This document shows, piece by piece, positions 1 to 5,653 of a stretch of 5,653 nt of DNA. A program made the position numbers and the translations under genes. The first letter of the stretch is position 1. The number at the start of each line of letters is the position of its first letter. A model generated the notes under the pieces. That model was not told the DNA's origin. It was given only the letters and a program-made list of their open reading frames with translations, and ran no database searches. Source of the stretch: an uncultured bacterium (GTDB taxonomy: Bacteria > Actinomycetota > Coriobacteriia > Coriobacteriales > Coriobacteriaceae); assembly GCA_905215225.1 (NCBI GenBank), contig CAJMPM010000109.1, forward strand, positions 1 to 5,653, given 5' to 3'.

Positions 1-1175
1 TCGTTCGCTGCCGCCGCGGCACGTACAACGGTGCGACCTGGACGCGTGGCGAGATGCCCGAGCGCCCGGGACTCGCCTTGGTGCCCACGGTCCGCATTGC
101 CGACCTACGCCGCGAGTTCTCGCACGGCAGTCGCTCAATGTTCTCAAAACCGCTGATGGAAGGCTTGGAACGCGTGGTCGAGCGCCGCGAGAAGGCCGTG
201 CTGCTGCATAACCGCCGTGGCTTTGCGCCGTTCCTGATGTGCCGCGAGTGCGGCTGCGTCCCTACCTGCAACCACTGCTCCACCGCGCTTACGTATCACG
301 AGCGCACGCACACGCTGCAGTGCCATACCTGTGGTTCTTCCTGGCGCGTGCAACCCTATCCGGCGCCCACGAGCCGCTGTCCCAAATGCGGCAGTCGTTA
401 TCTGGCAAAAATGGGCCTGGGCACGCAGCAGATTGAGGACGCGCTGCACCAGATGCTGCCCGAGGATGTCGCCATCATTCGCATGGACGCCGATTCCACG
501 CGTGGCAAGGACGCGCATAAGAAGTTGCTCGAGCAGTTCGATGCCGCGGATTGCGCGGTGCTGTTGGGCACCCAGATGATCGCCAAGGGCCTCGACTTTC
601 CCGAGGTCACGCTCGTGGGCGTGGTCAATGCCGACTTTGCGTTAAAGCTGCCCGATTTTAGAGCGGGGGAGCGCGCCTACGATTTGCTTGAGCAGGTCGC
701 GGGCCGTGCCGGACGCGGCGATCGCCCTGGCGAGGTTATCATCCAGACCTACCTGCCCGATGATCCGGTCATTCGCGCCGTTGCCGAGCACGACCGTTCG
801 ATCTTTACCGACTACGACCTGGACCAGCGCCGCGACGCACTGTATCCGCCTTTTGTGCGCCTGGTCAACATTTTGGTATGGTCGGCGAACGCGGATGACG
901 CGCAGGACTACATCGGTCGCATCGCAAAGCTGCTCAAGCGCCGCTGGCATGCCGCCGCGCCCGACTTTTTGCGGGCGGGGAGCGCCGTGCCTCAGGTGCT
1001 GGGCCCGGCTTCATGTGTAATCGAGAGAGCCAAGGACCGTTATCGCTTCCACCTGCTTGTGAAGTCGCCCGTGGGGTACCATGTCTCTGATGATATCGAC
1101 GCCTGCCTTAAAGAGGTGGGCTCCGTGCGCGGCGTGAGCGTGAGCGTTGACGTCGACGCCTATGATTTGATGTAA
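1..1175 (+). CDS. priA: Primosomal protein N' (replication-restart helicase PriA), C-terminal part, 5' truncated
   Basis: The reading frame is open from base 3 to the TAA at 1173-1175, giving about 390 residues. PriA is usually about 700 residues, so this is the second helicase lobe plus the C-terminal domain, and the true start lies left of the window. PriA recognises stalled forks and D-loops, unwinds the lagging arm and helps reload the replicative helicase. Numbering from the Met at 54, the zinc-binding insertion has the PriA spacing: C63/C66, C72/C75, C90/C93 and C109/C112. Before it is LLHNRRGFAPFLMC, a typical PriA stretch. Helicase motif V follows (GTQMIAKGLDFP, 172-183), then motif VI (QVAGRAGR, 214-221). 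The end, VDVDAYDLM, matches the usual VDVDP-like PriA terminus. An extra cysteine, C68, sits between the first two zinc pairs, where many homologues have an aromatic residue. The Met at 54 is internal. def follows after 12 bases, so the two are probably co-transcribed. Confidence 0.96.
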   Translation, partial: VRCRRGTYNGATWTRGEMPERPGLALVPTVRIADLRREFSHGSRSMFSKPLMEGLERVVERREKAVLLHNRRGFAPFLMCRECGCVPTCNHCSTALTYHERTHTLQCHTCGSSWRVQPYPAPTSRCPKCGSRYLAKMGLGTQQIEDALHQMLPEDVAIIRMDADSTRGKDAHKKLLEQFDAADCAVLLGTQMIAKGLDFPEVTLVGVVNADFALKLPDFRAGERAYDLLEQVAGRAGRGDRPGEVIIQTYLPDDPVIRAVAEHDRSIFTDYDLDQRRDALYPPFVRLVNILVWSANADDAQDYIGRIAKLLKRRWHAAAPDFLRAGSAVPQVLGPASCVIERAKDRYRFHLLVKSPVGYHVSDDIDACLKEVGSVRGVSVSVDVDAYDLM

Positions 1176-1181
1176 CAACCC

Positions 1182-1187
1182 GAAAGG
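1182..1187 (+). promoter_or_regulatory. Ribosome binding site that decides the def start
   Basis: GAAAGG lies in the 12-base gap between the priA stop and def. It touches the first ATG (1188) with no spacer but is six bases from the second ATG (1194). This spacing favours initiation at 1194. Confidence 0.6.
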
Positions 1188-1193
1188 ATGGCC

Positions 1194-1730
1194 ATGGAAG
1201 CCAACGGAATCGTACTTTCGCCCGACCCTCGTCTGCGTCAGGAGTGCGCCGTCATCGAGGAGATTACGCCTGTGATTGAGGCGCTTGCCGAGAAGATGAA
1301 GAAGATGATGTTCGATAACGGCGGTTGCGGCCTGGCTGCCCCGCAGATCGGTGAGCTCATTCAGCTTGTCACTATCGACTGCGACTACAGCGACAAGAAC
1401 GCCTACGACCCCTACGTGCTCATTAACCCCGTTATTGTTGAGCAGAGCGACCATTTGGTGCCGTTTAGCGAGGGCTGCCTGTCTATCCCCGGCATTAGCT
1501 GCGAGATCGAGCGTCCCGACCATGTCGTCGTCGAGGCGTATGATCTGGATGCCAACCTGATTCGCTACGAGGCCTCGGGCGATCTGTTCTGCGTGTGCCT
1601 GCAGCACGAGATCGATCACCTGCACGGCAACACCATGTTCGAGCGACTGAAGCCGATGCAGCGCATCAAGGCCGTCAAGGAGTACCAGGACGCCCTGGCC
1701 CGCGGCGCTCGACCGGGCGAGACGGAGTAG
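1194..1730 (+). CDS. def: Peptide deformylase
   Basis: This metallo-hydrolase removes the formyl group from the N-terminal formylmethionine of nascent proteins at the ribosome exit. All three family motifs are present. Counted from the ATG at 1194, motif I is GCGLAAPQIG at 44-53, motif II is EGCLS at 93-97 with metal ligand C95, and motif III is QHEIDH with ligands H138 and H142 and catalytic E139. The 178-residue length is normal. There are two candidate starts. The ATG at 1188 directly abuts the GAAAGG ribosome site with no spacer. The ATG at 1194 lies six bases after it, so 1194 is preferred; using 1188 would add only Met-Ala. The C-terminal helix region (about 150-170) is followed by a short charged tail, as in many PDFs. 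The gene follows priA closely. Eight bases past its TAG stop, a large palindrome begins, which separates it from its partner fmt. Confidence 0.96.
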   Translation: MEANGIVLSPDPRLRQECAVIEEITPVIEALAEKMKKMMFDNGGCGLAAPQIGELIQLVTIDCDYSDKNAYDPYVLINPVIVEQSDHLVPFSEGCLSIPGISCEIERPDHVVVEAYDLDANLIRYEASGDLFCVCLQHEIDHLHGNTMFERLKPMQRIKAVKEYQDALARGARPGETE

Positions 1731-1738
1731 GTCCCACC

Positions 1739-1875
1739 GTCCCCTTCCGCCGCAGGGCTTAGGTTTTGCTCCATGCTCAAACAGTCCTGCTCGCACGAAG
1801 AGCACATTAAGTGCTCTTCGGCTCGTGCGGAACTGCGCGTGGAGCAATAACCTAAGCCCTGCGGCGGAAGGGGAC
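1739..1875. repeat. 137-base intergenic palindrome (long imperfect hairpin) after def
   Basis: The outer arms 1739-1765 and 1849-1875 are perfect 27-base inverted complements. The stem continues with one bulged base (1848), then 1766-1776 pairs with 1837-1847 (11 pairs, one wobble). After a small internal loop, CAGTCC (1782-1787) pairs with 1829-1835 around one bulged A, and 1793-1798 pairs with 1823-1828. The apical stem is 1799-1805 with 1811-1817, closed by the loop ATTAA (1806-1810). An alternative apical register pairs 1796-1805 with 1811-1820. Nearly the whole element can therefore fold on itself as RNA, or as a cruciform in DNA. No transposase or open frame lies inside it. It begins eight bases after the def stop, so it would form the 3' end of a priA-def transcript and could stabilise or terminate it. 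It may equally be a non-autonomous mobile or REP-like unit, and nothing here decides between these. Confidence 0.88.
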
Positions 1876-2094
1876 TGCGTTTTCGTGTTCCTTTTCGCCC
1901 GGGTGCCGTCGGGCCAGGGAGGGACGTCTTCGCTGATAGGTGCTTTGTTGAGAGAGCTGCTTTTATTGCGGCTCTTTCTTTGGTTTTGGGTATATTTGTT
2001 CTTGTTGAATTGTTATTGCGGATGGGCTGGGTACTTGGCTTTCCGCTGTTATTTGTAGCCGTCTCGGCTCGTTATTGAGAGGAGACTTACTTTT
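1876..2094 (+). other. T/G-skewed leader between the palindrome and fmt
   Basis: I see no convincing gene here. The stretch holds a terminator-like hairpin (1950-1978) and an AGGAG ribosome site at 2080-2084, ten bases before the fmt ATG. From 1941 to 2090 I count T 65, A 19, G 43 and C 23 in 150 bases, a strong excess of T over A and G over C on the plus strand. A promoter for fmt-rsmB is expected between the hairpin and fmt, but I could not pick a convincing -35/-10 pair. TATATT at 1991-1996 is the most -10-like string and lacks a well-spaced -35. Confidence 0.4.
1950..1988 (+). terminator. Probable intrinsic terminator upstream of fmt
   Basis: Bases 1950-1960 pair with 1968-1978 (11 pairs, two of them G-T) around the 7-base loop TTTTATT. 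The stem is followed by TTTGGTTTT, an interrupted T tail. On the plus strand it would end transcripts coming from priA-def before fmt. The tail is imperfect, so termination may be partial. Confidence 0.5.
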
Positions 2095-3015
2095 ATGCGT
2101 ATTGTGTTTATGGGTACGCCTGATTTTGCTGTGCCTTCGCTGACTACGCTTGTTGAGGCTGGGAACGAGATTGCGCTTGTCATTACTCGTCCTGATGCTG
2201 TTCGTGGGCGTGGTAAGAAGCTTGAGCCTTCTCCTGTTAAGGCCAAGGCGCTTGAGCTGGGGTTGCCGGTTGTTGAGGCCAATCGTATGACGCCTGAGGT
2301 TGTTGAGGCGCTCCAGGCTGTGCAGGCTGATATTTTCTGTGTGGCTGCCTATGGCTGCATTTTGCCTGATGAGGTGCTGCATATGGCGCCGCTTGGTATT
2401 GTGAATGTCCATGCTTCGCTGCTGCCGCGTTGGCGTGGCGCTGCTCCCATTCAGCGTGCCATTCTTGCTGGTGACGAGGTTGCCGGCGTTTCCATTATGC
2501 GTATTGGACATGGAGTGGATACGGGCGCTTATTGCGCGCAGGCTTCGACCTCGGTTGCCGGTAAGCATGCCGAGGCACTGACTATGGAGCTTGGCGAGCT
2601 GGGCGGTAATCTGCTGGCCGATACGCTTTCCTCGCTTGCCGATGGGTCGGCTGTTTGGACTGAGCAGGATGAGTCCCTTGTCACGCATGCTGCCAAGATT
2701 TCCAAGCAGGAGATGCGTCTGAATCCGCGGATGGCGGCGATTGATTGCGTGCGCCATGTGCTCGCTTCGTCCGATACCGCGCCAGCCCGTTGTGTGATTG
2801 CCGGCAAGTCGGTTCGTGTGCTCGATGCCGCGCCGGCTGATGTGTCGCTTGGCGAGGGCGCTGTTGCCGTTAAGAGCAAGCGTGTTTACCTGGGCCTTTC
2901 CGATGGTGCGGTAGAGCTGCTCGAGGTTAAGCCCGACGGTAAGCGTGCTATGGCCGCTTCTGCCTGGGCTGCCGGCCTACAGGGCGCCGATCTTAGGTGG
3001 GGTGTACTGTCATGA
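2095..3015 (+). CDS. fmt: Methionyl-tRNA formyltransferase
   Basis: Fmt transfers the formyl group of 10-formyltetrahydrofolate to the amino group of Met on initiator tRNA in the cytoplasm, so that translation can start with fMet. At 306 residues it is full length. The N-terminal Rossmann catalytic domain starts MRIVFMGTPDFAVPSL. It carries the active-site segment NVHASLLPRWRGAAPIQ with N104 and H106, and catalytic D142 in GHGVDTG. RGRGKK at 37-42 is the usual basic loop that contacts tRNA. The linker and C-terminal tRNA-binding domain begin near HAAKISKQEMRLN (about 198-210). A good AGGAG lies ten bases upstream. The stop TGA overlaps the rsmB start in ATGA (3012-3015), so the two are translationally coupled. 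Codon use is unlike def: among the first 50 codons, 30 end in T and 3 in C, against 11 and 16 for def. A 364-base gap separates it from def, its functional partner. Confidence 0.97.
   Translation: MRIVFMGTPDFAVPSLTTLVEAGNEIALVITRPDAVRGRGKKLEPSPVKAKALELGLPVVEANRMTPEVVEALQAVQADIFCVAAYGCILPDEVLHMAPLGIVNVHASLLPRWRGAAPIQRAILAGDEVAGVSIMRIGHGVDTGAYCAQASTSVAGKHAEALTMELGELGGNLLADTLSSLADGSAVWTEQDESLVTHAAKISKQEMRLNPRMAAIDCVRHVLASSDTAPARCVIAGKSVRVLDAAPADVSLGEGAVAVKSKRVYLGLSDGAVELLEVKPDGKRAMAASAWAAGLQGADLRWGVLS
2995..3015 (+). promoter_or_regulatory. rsmB ribosome site and ATGA stop-start overlap
   Basis: The purine/G-rich AGGTGGGG (2995-3002) lies inside the last fmt codons, nine bases before the ATG at 3012. 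That ATG shares bases with the fmt TGA. The overlap supports 3012 over the in-frame GTG at 2997, which lies within the ribosome site itself. Confidence 0.75.
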
Positions 3016-4412
3016 GCAAGCTTTCTCCCGCGCGCAAGCTGGCGCGCGATGTGCTGATGGAGGCCGACCGTCGCGGCATGTACGCACGCGACGTGTTGTC
3101 TTCCCGTGCTTCCGCCAAGGCCATTGACCAGCGCGATTCCGCGTTTGCCGCTCGTTTGGCGCTCGGTGTTGCCGCCACACAGGGCATTTTGGATGAGTTG
3201 CTCGATCAATTTTTGGATAAGCCCAAAAAGGTCGCGCCGCGCGTTCGCATGGCGCTTCGCATCTCGGCCTTCGAGATGCTCTACCTGCATACCCCAGGTC
3301 GCGTTGCCGTAAGTCAGGGTGTTGAGCTGGTTCGTAGCGGCGCTAAGTCGGCCGCCGGTCTGGCGAACGCCGTGCTGCATAAGGTCGCGGACAACGTTGA
3401 GGACTTTGCCGCCGCCGCGGGTGCCGATGAGTCTGAGCGCCGTTTGGTTCGCCTATCTCGCCTGATGGGTATGCCGCGCTGGCTGTGTGCTCGCATTATG
3501 GCGTCGTTCGATACGCCCGAGGGCGCGCTCAACTTTGCCGGAAATCTGGCGCCCGCGCCGCTCGCTTTGCACGAGAACGCCTTTGCAACCAAGCCTGATC
3601 CGTACCTATCGCAGCTTGTGGCGCCGGTGTTCCCGGGCTGCCGTGCGCCGGTCGATTCGCAGGCTACGGTTGCGTCGGGTGTGTTTGAACGCGCGGCGGC
3701 CGTGGCCTCGGACCTTAACGCCCAGCTCATCGCTACTGCGGCGACCCGTCCTGGGCTTTGCCTGGAGATCGGCGCCGGTCGCGGTACCAAGACGTATGTG
3801 ATGATGTGCCAGGCTAAGCGTGCCGGCTACGACCGTCAGCACACTGCACTCGATTTGCACGATCGCAAGTGTGACCAGAATCTCGCGCGCCTGCATAAGG
3901 CGGGTATCAAGGGCGTTCGTACCGTCTCGGGTGATGCATGCGAGCTCGATGCGGTCCTCACGTCGTTCGATGCGATGCTTGGTAAACCCGTTCTGTTCGA
4001 TACGGTGTTTATCGATGCTCCGTGCTCGGGCACCGGCACCATGCGCCGTCATCCCGAGATTCCCTGGCGCCTTGCCGAAAGCGACGTGACGTGCGAGTTG
4101 CCCAAGCTGCAACTGACGATGCTCAAGGAAGCAGCCGCGCGCGTGGCTGCCGGCGGTGAGCTTTTCTATGCCACCTGCTCGGTTTTTGATGAGGAGAACA
4201 CGCAGGTCGTAGATGCCTTCCTGGCCTCTCCCGAGGGCGCCGACTTTACCGTGGCGCCGCTCTCCGAGGCGCAAATCCTGCAGCTGCCCGAGTTTGCCCA
4301 GGCTAAGAAACTCGTCTCCGTCCGCCAGAACGCTCGAGGCCTCTTCCAAAGCGTGCCGGTAAACGCCGACTCCTACGACGGCCACTTCTGCGCCCGCCTG
4401 GTCCGCAAGTAG
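3012..4412 (+). CDS. rsmB: 16S rRNA (cytosine-C5) methyltransferase, RsmB/Sun family
   Basis: RsmB methylates a single 16S rRNA cytosine (C967 in E. coli numbering) using S-adenosylmethionine. The protein has 466 residues, slightly longer than E. coli RsmB (429). Residues 1-135 form a NusB-like RNA-binding domain (SPARKLARDVL near the start; RVRMALRISAFEMLYL, 77-92). The C-terminal half is the methyltransferase. Motif IV is DAPCSGTGTMRRHPEI with C338, and motif VI is FYATCSVFDEEN with catalytic C389; both cysteines of the m5C mechanism are present. The protein ends DGHFCARLVRK, the typical closing strand. SAM motif I is odd: LEIGAGRGTKT (251-261) replaces the family's usual CAAPGGKT. It fits the general class I E-x-G-x-G-x-G pattern, so binding is probably kept. 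Acidic D281 and D308 are in place. The exact target base is inferred from the family. The start at 3012 is set by the ATGA overlap with fmt. A palindrome follows seven bases after the stop. Confidence 0.93.
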   Translation: MSKLSPARKLARDVLMEADRRGMYARDVLSSRASAKAIDQRDSAFAARLALGVAATQGILDELLDQFLDKPKKVAPRVRMALRISAFEMLYLHTPGRVAVSQGVELVRSGAKSAAGLANAVLHKVADNVEDFAAAAGADESERRLVRLSRLMGMPRWLCARIMASFDTPEGALNFAGNLAPAPLALHENAFATKPDPYLSQLVAPVFPGCRAPVDSQATVASGVFERAAAVASDLNAQLIATAATRPGLCLEIGAGRGTKTYVMMCQAKRAGYDRQHTALDLHDRKCDQNLARLHKAGIKGVRTVSGDACELDAVLTSFDAMLGKPVLFDTVFIDAPCSGTGTMRRHPEIPWRLAESDVTCELPKLQLTMLKEAAARVAAGGELFYATCSVFDEENTQVVDAFLASPEGADFTVAPLSEAQILQLPEFAQAKKLVSVRQNARGLFQSVPVNADSYDGHFCARLVRK

Positions 4413-4418
4413 CTACTA

Positions 4419-4485
4419 AGTTGCGGTGAAATAGGGATTGAATAGCGGCTTTTACCTGCCAAACAGTCCTTATTTCACCGCAACT
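4419..4485. repeat. Intergenic palindrome after rsmB
   Basis: Bases 4419-4440 pair with 4464-4485 to give a 22-pair stem. Its outer 15 pairs are perfect Watson-Crick, and two G-T wobbles sit nearer the loop. The 23-base loop can form a small GGC/GCC stem. Neither side is followed by a T tract, so it is not a classic intrinsic terminator, although it may protect the 3' end of the fmt-rsmB transcript. The 3' arm includes CAAACAGTCCT (4460-4470), which also occurs in the palindrome after def (1778-1788). Confidence 0.82.
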
Positions 4486-4506
4486 CATAAGGAAACCTGG
4501 GTAGCT

Positions 4507-4545
4507 AAAGAAACGGCCCCGCGATCGGTGTCGGTCGCGGGGCTG
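4507..4545 (-). terminator. Intrinsic terminator of the FmdB-family gene
   Basis: Bases 4514-4527 pair with 4532-4545, including the nine perfect G+C-rich pairs 4516-4524 with 4535-4543. Read on the minus strand, the stem starts eight bases after the gene's TAG stop and is followed by TTTCTTT. On the plus strand the downstream sequence is only weakly T-rich, so any stop for rsmB transcripts here would be less efficient. Confidence 0.72.
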
Positions 4546-4553
4546 ATTGGTTT

Positions 4554-4790
4554 CTAGTGGTTATGCGGGCAGTTGGCGCAGCAGCCACTGGTGGCGCTGG
4601 TGCTGGAGCCGCCGCTTCGCTGGTCGGTGTTGTAGAAACCGCTGCCTTCGAACTTAATGCCGCTGGCCGAGAACGTCTTGGATGCCGGGGCGCCGCAGCT
4701 GGGGCATACGACCTCGGGCGTCTCGGACATGGGGTGCTCAACCTCAAACACGTTGCCGCAGCTCGTGCACTTGTAATCGTAGCGCGCCAT
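4554..4790 (-). CDS. FmdB-family zinc-ribbon protein
   Basis: This 78-residue protein has the standard FmdB layout. The N-terminal MARYDYKC opens a zinc ribbon with C8/C11 and C29/C32. A linker with the family signature IKFEGSGFYNTD (45-56) comes next, then a Gly/Ser-rich stretch. The C-terminal tail is unusually ligand-rich, with C70, C71, C74, H76 and H78 in the last nine residues, so it may bind a second metal. Family members are small and cytoplasmic. They are named after a putative regulator of a methylotroph amide-uptake operon, and their general function is not settled, so I assign none here. The start is well supported: AAGGAAG lies four bases before the ATG on the minus strand. It lies 88 bases downstream of malQ in the same direction and converges on rsmB. 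A strong terminator follows. Confidence 0.9.
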   Translation of the reverse strand: MARYDYKCTSCGNVFEVEHPMSETPEVVCPSCGAPASKTFSASGIKFEGSGFYNTDQRSGGSSTSATSGCCANCPHNH

Positions 4791-4809
4791 AATACTTCCT
4801 TTTCAGCAC

Positions 4810-4834
4810 AAAGCGGGCAGATCGCTCTGCCCGC
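4810..4834 (-). terminator. Hairpin between malQ and the FmdB-family gene
   Basis: A perfect nine-pair G+C-rich stem (4813-4821 with 4826-4834) closes on a four-base loop. Read on the minus strand it is followed by only TTT and then GTG, so it is a weak or leaky terminator for malQ, about ten bases before the ribosome site of the FmdB-family gene. It could act as an attenuator or a 3'-end stabiliser. Confidence 0.45.
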
Positions 4835-4878
4835 AAAAATTCAAACAGCTGTAACTGTACCCTATATCGGGGGTTTTA

Positions 4879-5653
4879 TCACGCTTCGCCCCAGAATCTA
4901 TGGTTGGTGCGCAGGAGTTTCGCAGTTTTCTCCTCGGCCGCCGCAATGTCGGCCTCCTGTGCCTGCCATGTCCAGTTGCCCGTGGCCACGCCCGGCACGT
5001 TCATACGTGCATCGTCGCCCAGCCCCAGCACGTCCTGCAGCGGCATCATAACGAGCGGAGCATCGCTGGCCAAGGCGTTGCCCATGAGCTCGCCTGCCAA
5101 TGCAATGCCGCTCGGCTCGTCGCCGCCCGCAAAGGAGCGCGTGCACCAGCCGGCAAGCGTCGAGGTGTCGTGCGTCGAGGTATACAGGAGCTTGCCCGGT
5201 GTGGGATGAATTCCGCAGCGAACGTCGTAGTCGCTAAACTCCAGTACGTCCATGCCGGGGAAGCCGCAGGTCGAAGCCATCGCACGAACGCCAGGCGTCA
5301 GATAGCCTAGATCCTCGGCAATAAAGTTGAGCGGACCCAGCTCGTCGTAGGCCGTCTGGAACAGGTCCTTGCCTGGTCCAGCCAGCCAGCGGCCGTCGGC
5401 ACAGGCCTTGCCGGCAGGGATGCTAAAGTAGCTGTGGAAGCCCAGGAAGTGGTCCAGGCGCACACGGTCGTAGAGCGCGAACGCACGACGCAGGCGATCC
5501 ATCCACCAGCTATAGCCGTTCTGTTTCATGTGATCCCAGCGGAAAGTGGGGTTTCCCCACACCTGGCCCTCGGGCGCAAAGTTGTCGGGCGGCGCGCCAG
5601 AAATCTCAATTGCCTTACCGGTGTCGGATAGCCAGAAATTTTCGGGTTCGCTC
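4879..5653 (-). CDS. malQ: 4-alpha-glucanotransferase (amylomaltase, GH77), C-terminal half, 5' truncated
   Basis: MalQ moves alpha-1,4-glucan chains between maltooligosaccharides, releasing glucose, in cytoplasmic maltose and glycogen metabolism. The frame is open from the right edge, and 257 residues are visible. A full enzyme is about 500, so roughly half is missing. The visible part begins in the conserved segment APPDNFAPEGQVWGNPTFRW. The three catalytic carboxylates of the family are present: the nucleophile Asp in RLDHFLGF (codon 5452-5454), the acid/base Glu in IAEDLG (codon 5314-5316), and the transition-state Asp in THDTSTLAGW (codon 5167-5169). The last motif varies from the common THDNDT form but keeps HD and the second Thr. 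The end (NVPGVATGNWTWQ, then RTNHRFWGEA) matches the family's usual PG-x-x-x-x-NW closing region. It ends in tandem in-frame stops, TGA TAA. The GTG at 5560-5562 is an internal valine codon, not a start. Confidence 0.95.
   Translation of the reverse strand, partial: SEPENFWLSDTGKAIEISGAPPDNFAPEGQVWGNPTFRWDHMKQNGYSWWMDRLRRAFALYDRVRLDHFLGFHSYFSIPAGKACADGRWLAGPGKDLFQTAYDELGPLNFIAEDLGYLTPGVRAMASTCGFPGMDVLEFSDYDVRCGIHPTPGKLLYTSTHDTSTLAGWCTRSFAGGDEPSGIALAGELMGNALASDAPLVMMPLQDVLGLGDDARMNVPGVATGNWTWQAQEADIAAAEEKTAKLLRTNHRFWGEA

Noticed and set aside
1011..1847. A 278-codon open frame on the minus strand opposite def
   Set aside because: It covers def and part of the palindrome antisense, has no recognisable domain, and def on the plus strand has all family motifs.
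1966..1996. Possible fmt promoter: TTGCGG with TATATT
   Set aside because: The spacer is 19 bases, the -35 match is poor and it overlaps the terminator-like stem, so I could not support it as a feature.
1825..2058. A 77-codon plus-strand open frame in the def-fmt gap
   Set aside because: It starts inside the palindrome, has no ribosome site, and the translation simply follows the T-rich DNA (Leu/Phe/Trp-rich). Its hydrophobic end is not good evidence for a membrane peptide.
1963..2757. A 264-codon open frame on the minus strand opposite fmt
   Set aside because: It lies antisense to a clear fmt. The openness is explained by fmt's T-ending codons, which remove stops on the other strand, and the translation looks like no known family and is rich in Asn, Arg and His.
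2997..3011. GTG at 2997 as the rsmB start
   Set aside because: It would lie within the purine-rich ribosome site. The ATG at 3012 has proper spacing and the typical ATGA coupling with fmt.
1739..4485. CRISPR array, tRNA, riboswitch or attachment site
   Set aside because: There are no regularly spaced direct repeats, no cloverleaf, no recognisable riboswitch core and no integrase. The repeated signals are inverted repeats only.
4557..5310. Plus-strand open frames opposite the FmdB-family gene and malQ
   Set aside because: They are antisense to two genes with complete motifs on the minus strand, and their translations are low-complexity Ala/Arg/Pro-rich shadows.

Overview
The window looks like chromosomal housekeeping DNA from a high-G+C, intestinal-type actinobacterium, most likely Coriobacteriia and probably Collinsella or a close relative. 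This placement is inference from the style of the proteins, the G+C-rich coding DNA and the palindrome-rich intergenic DNA; no rRNA or other firm marker is present.

The plus strand holds four genes: the 3' half of priA (replication-restart helicase), def (peptide deformylase), fmt (Met-tRNA formyltransferase) and rsmB (16S rRNA m5C methyltransferase). priA and def are 12 bases apart. fmt and rsmB overlap by four bases (ATGA). Fmt and Def act at the two ends of the N-formylmethionine cycle: Fmt formylates the initiator tRNA and Def removes the formyl group from new proteins. RsmB modifies the 30S subunit, and PriA is an often-seen genomic companion. Between def and fmt lies a 364-base gap. It holds a 137-base near-continuous hairpin, a smaller terminator-like hairpin, and a T/G-skewed leader that runs into fmt.

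After rsmB comes a second palindrome (4419-4485), then a terminator that faces the opposite direction. The minus strand carries two convergent genes: malQ (4-alpha-glucanotransferase; only its 3' half is in the window) and, 88 bases downstream, a small FmdB-family zinc-ribbon protein. A hairpin with a short T tail separates them.

I found no new multi-gene system. The most unusual signals are in the non-coding DNA and base composition. The two intergenic palindromes share an 11-base motif placed in the same structural setting. Across fmt-rsmB, T-ending codons give way steadily to C-ending codons, starting from a strongly T/G-skewed leader. RsmB also has a non-canonical SAM-binding motif I.
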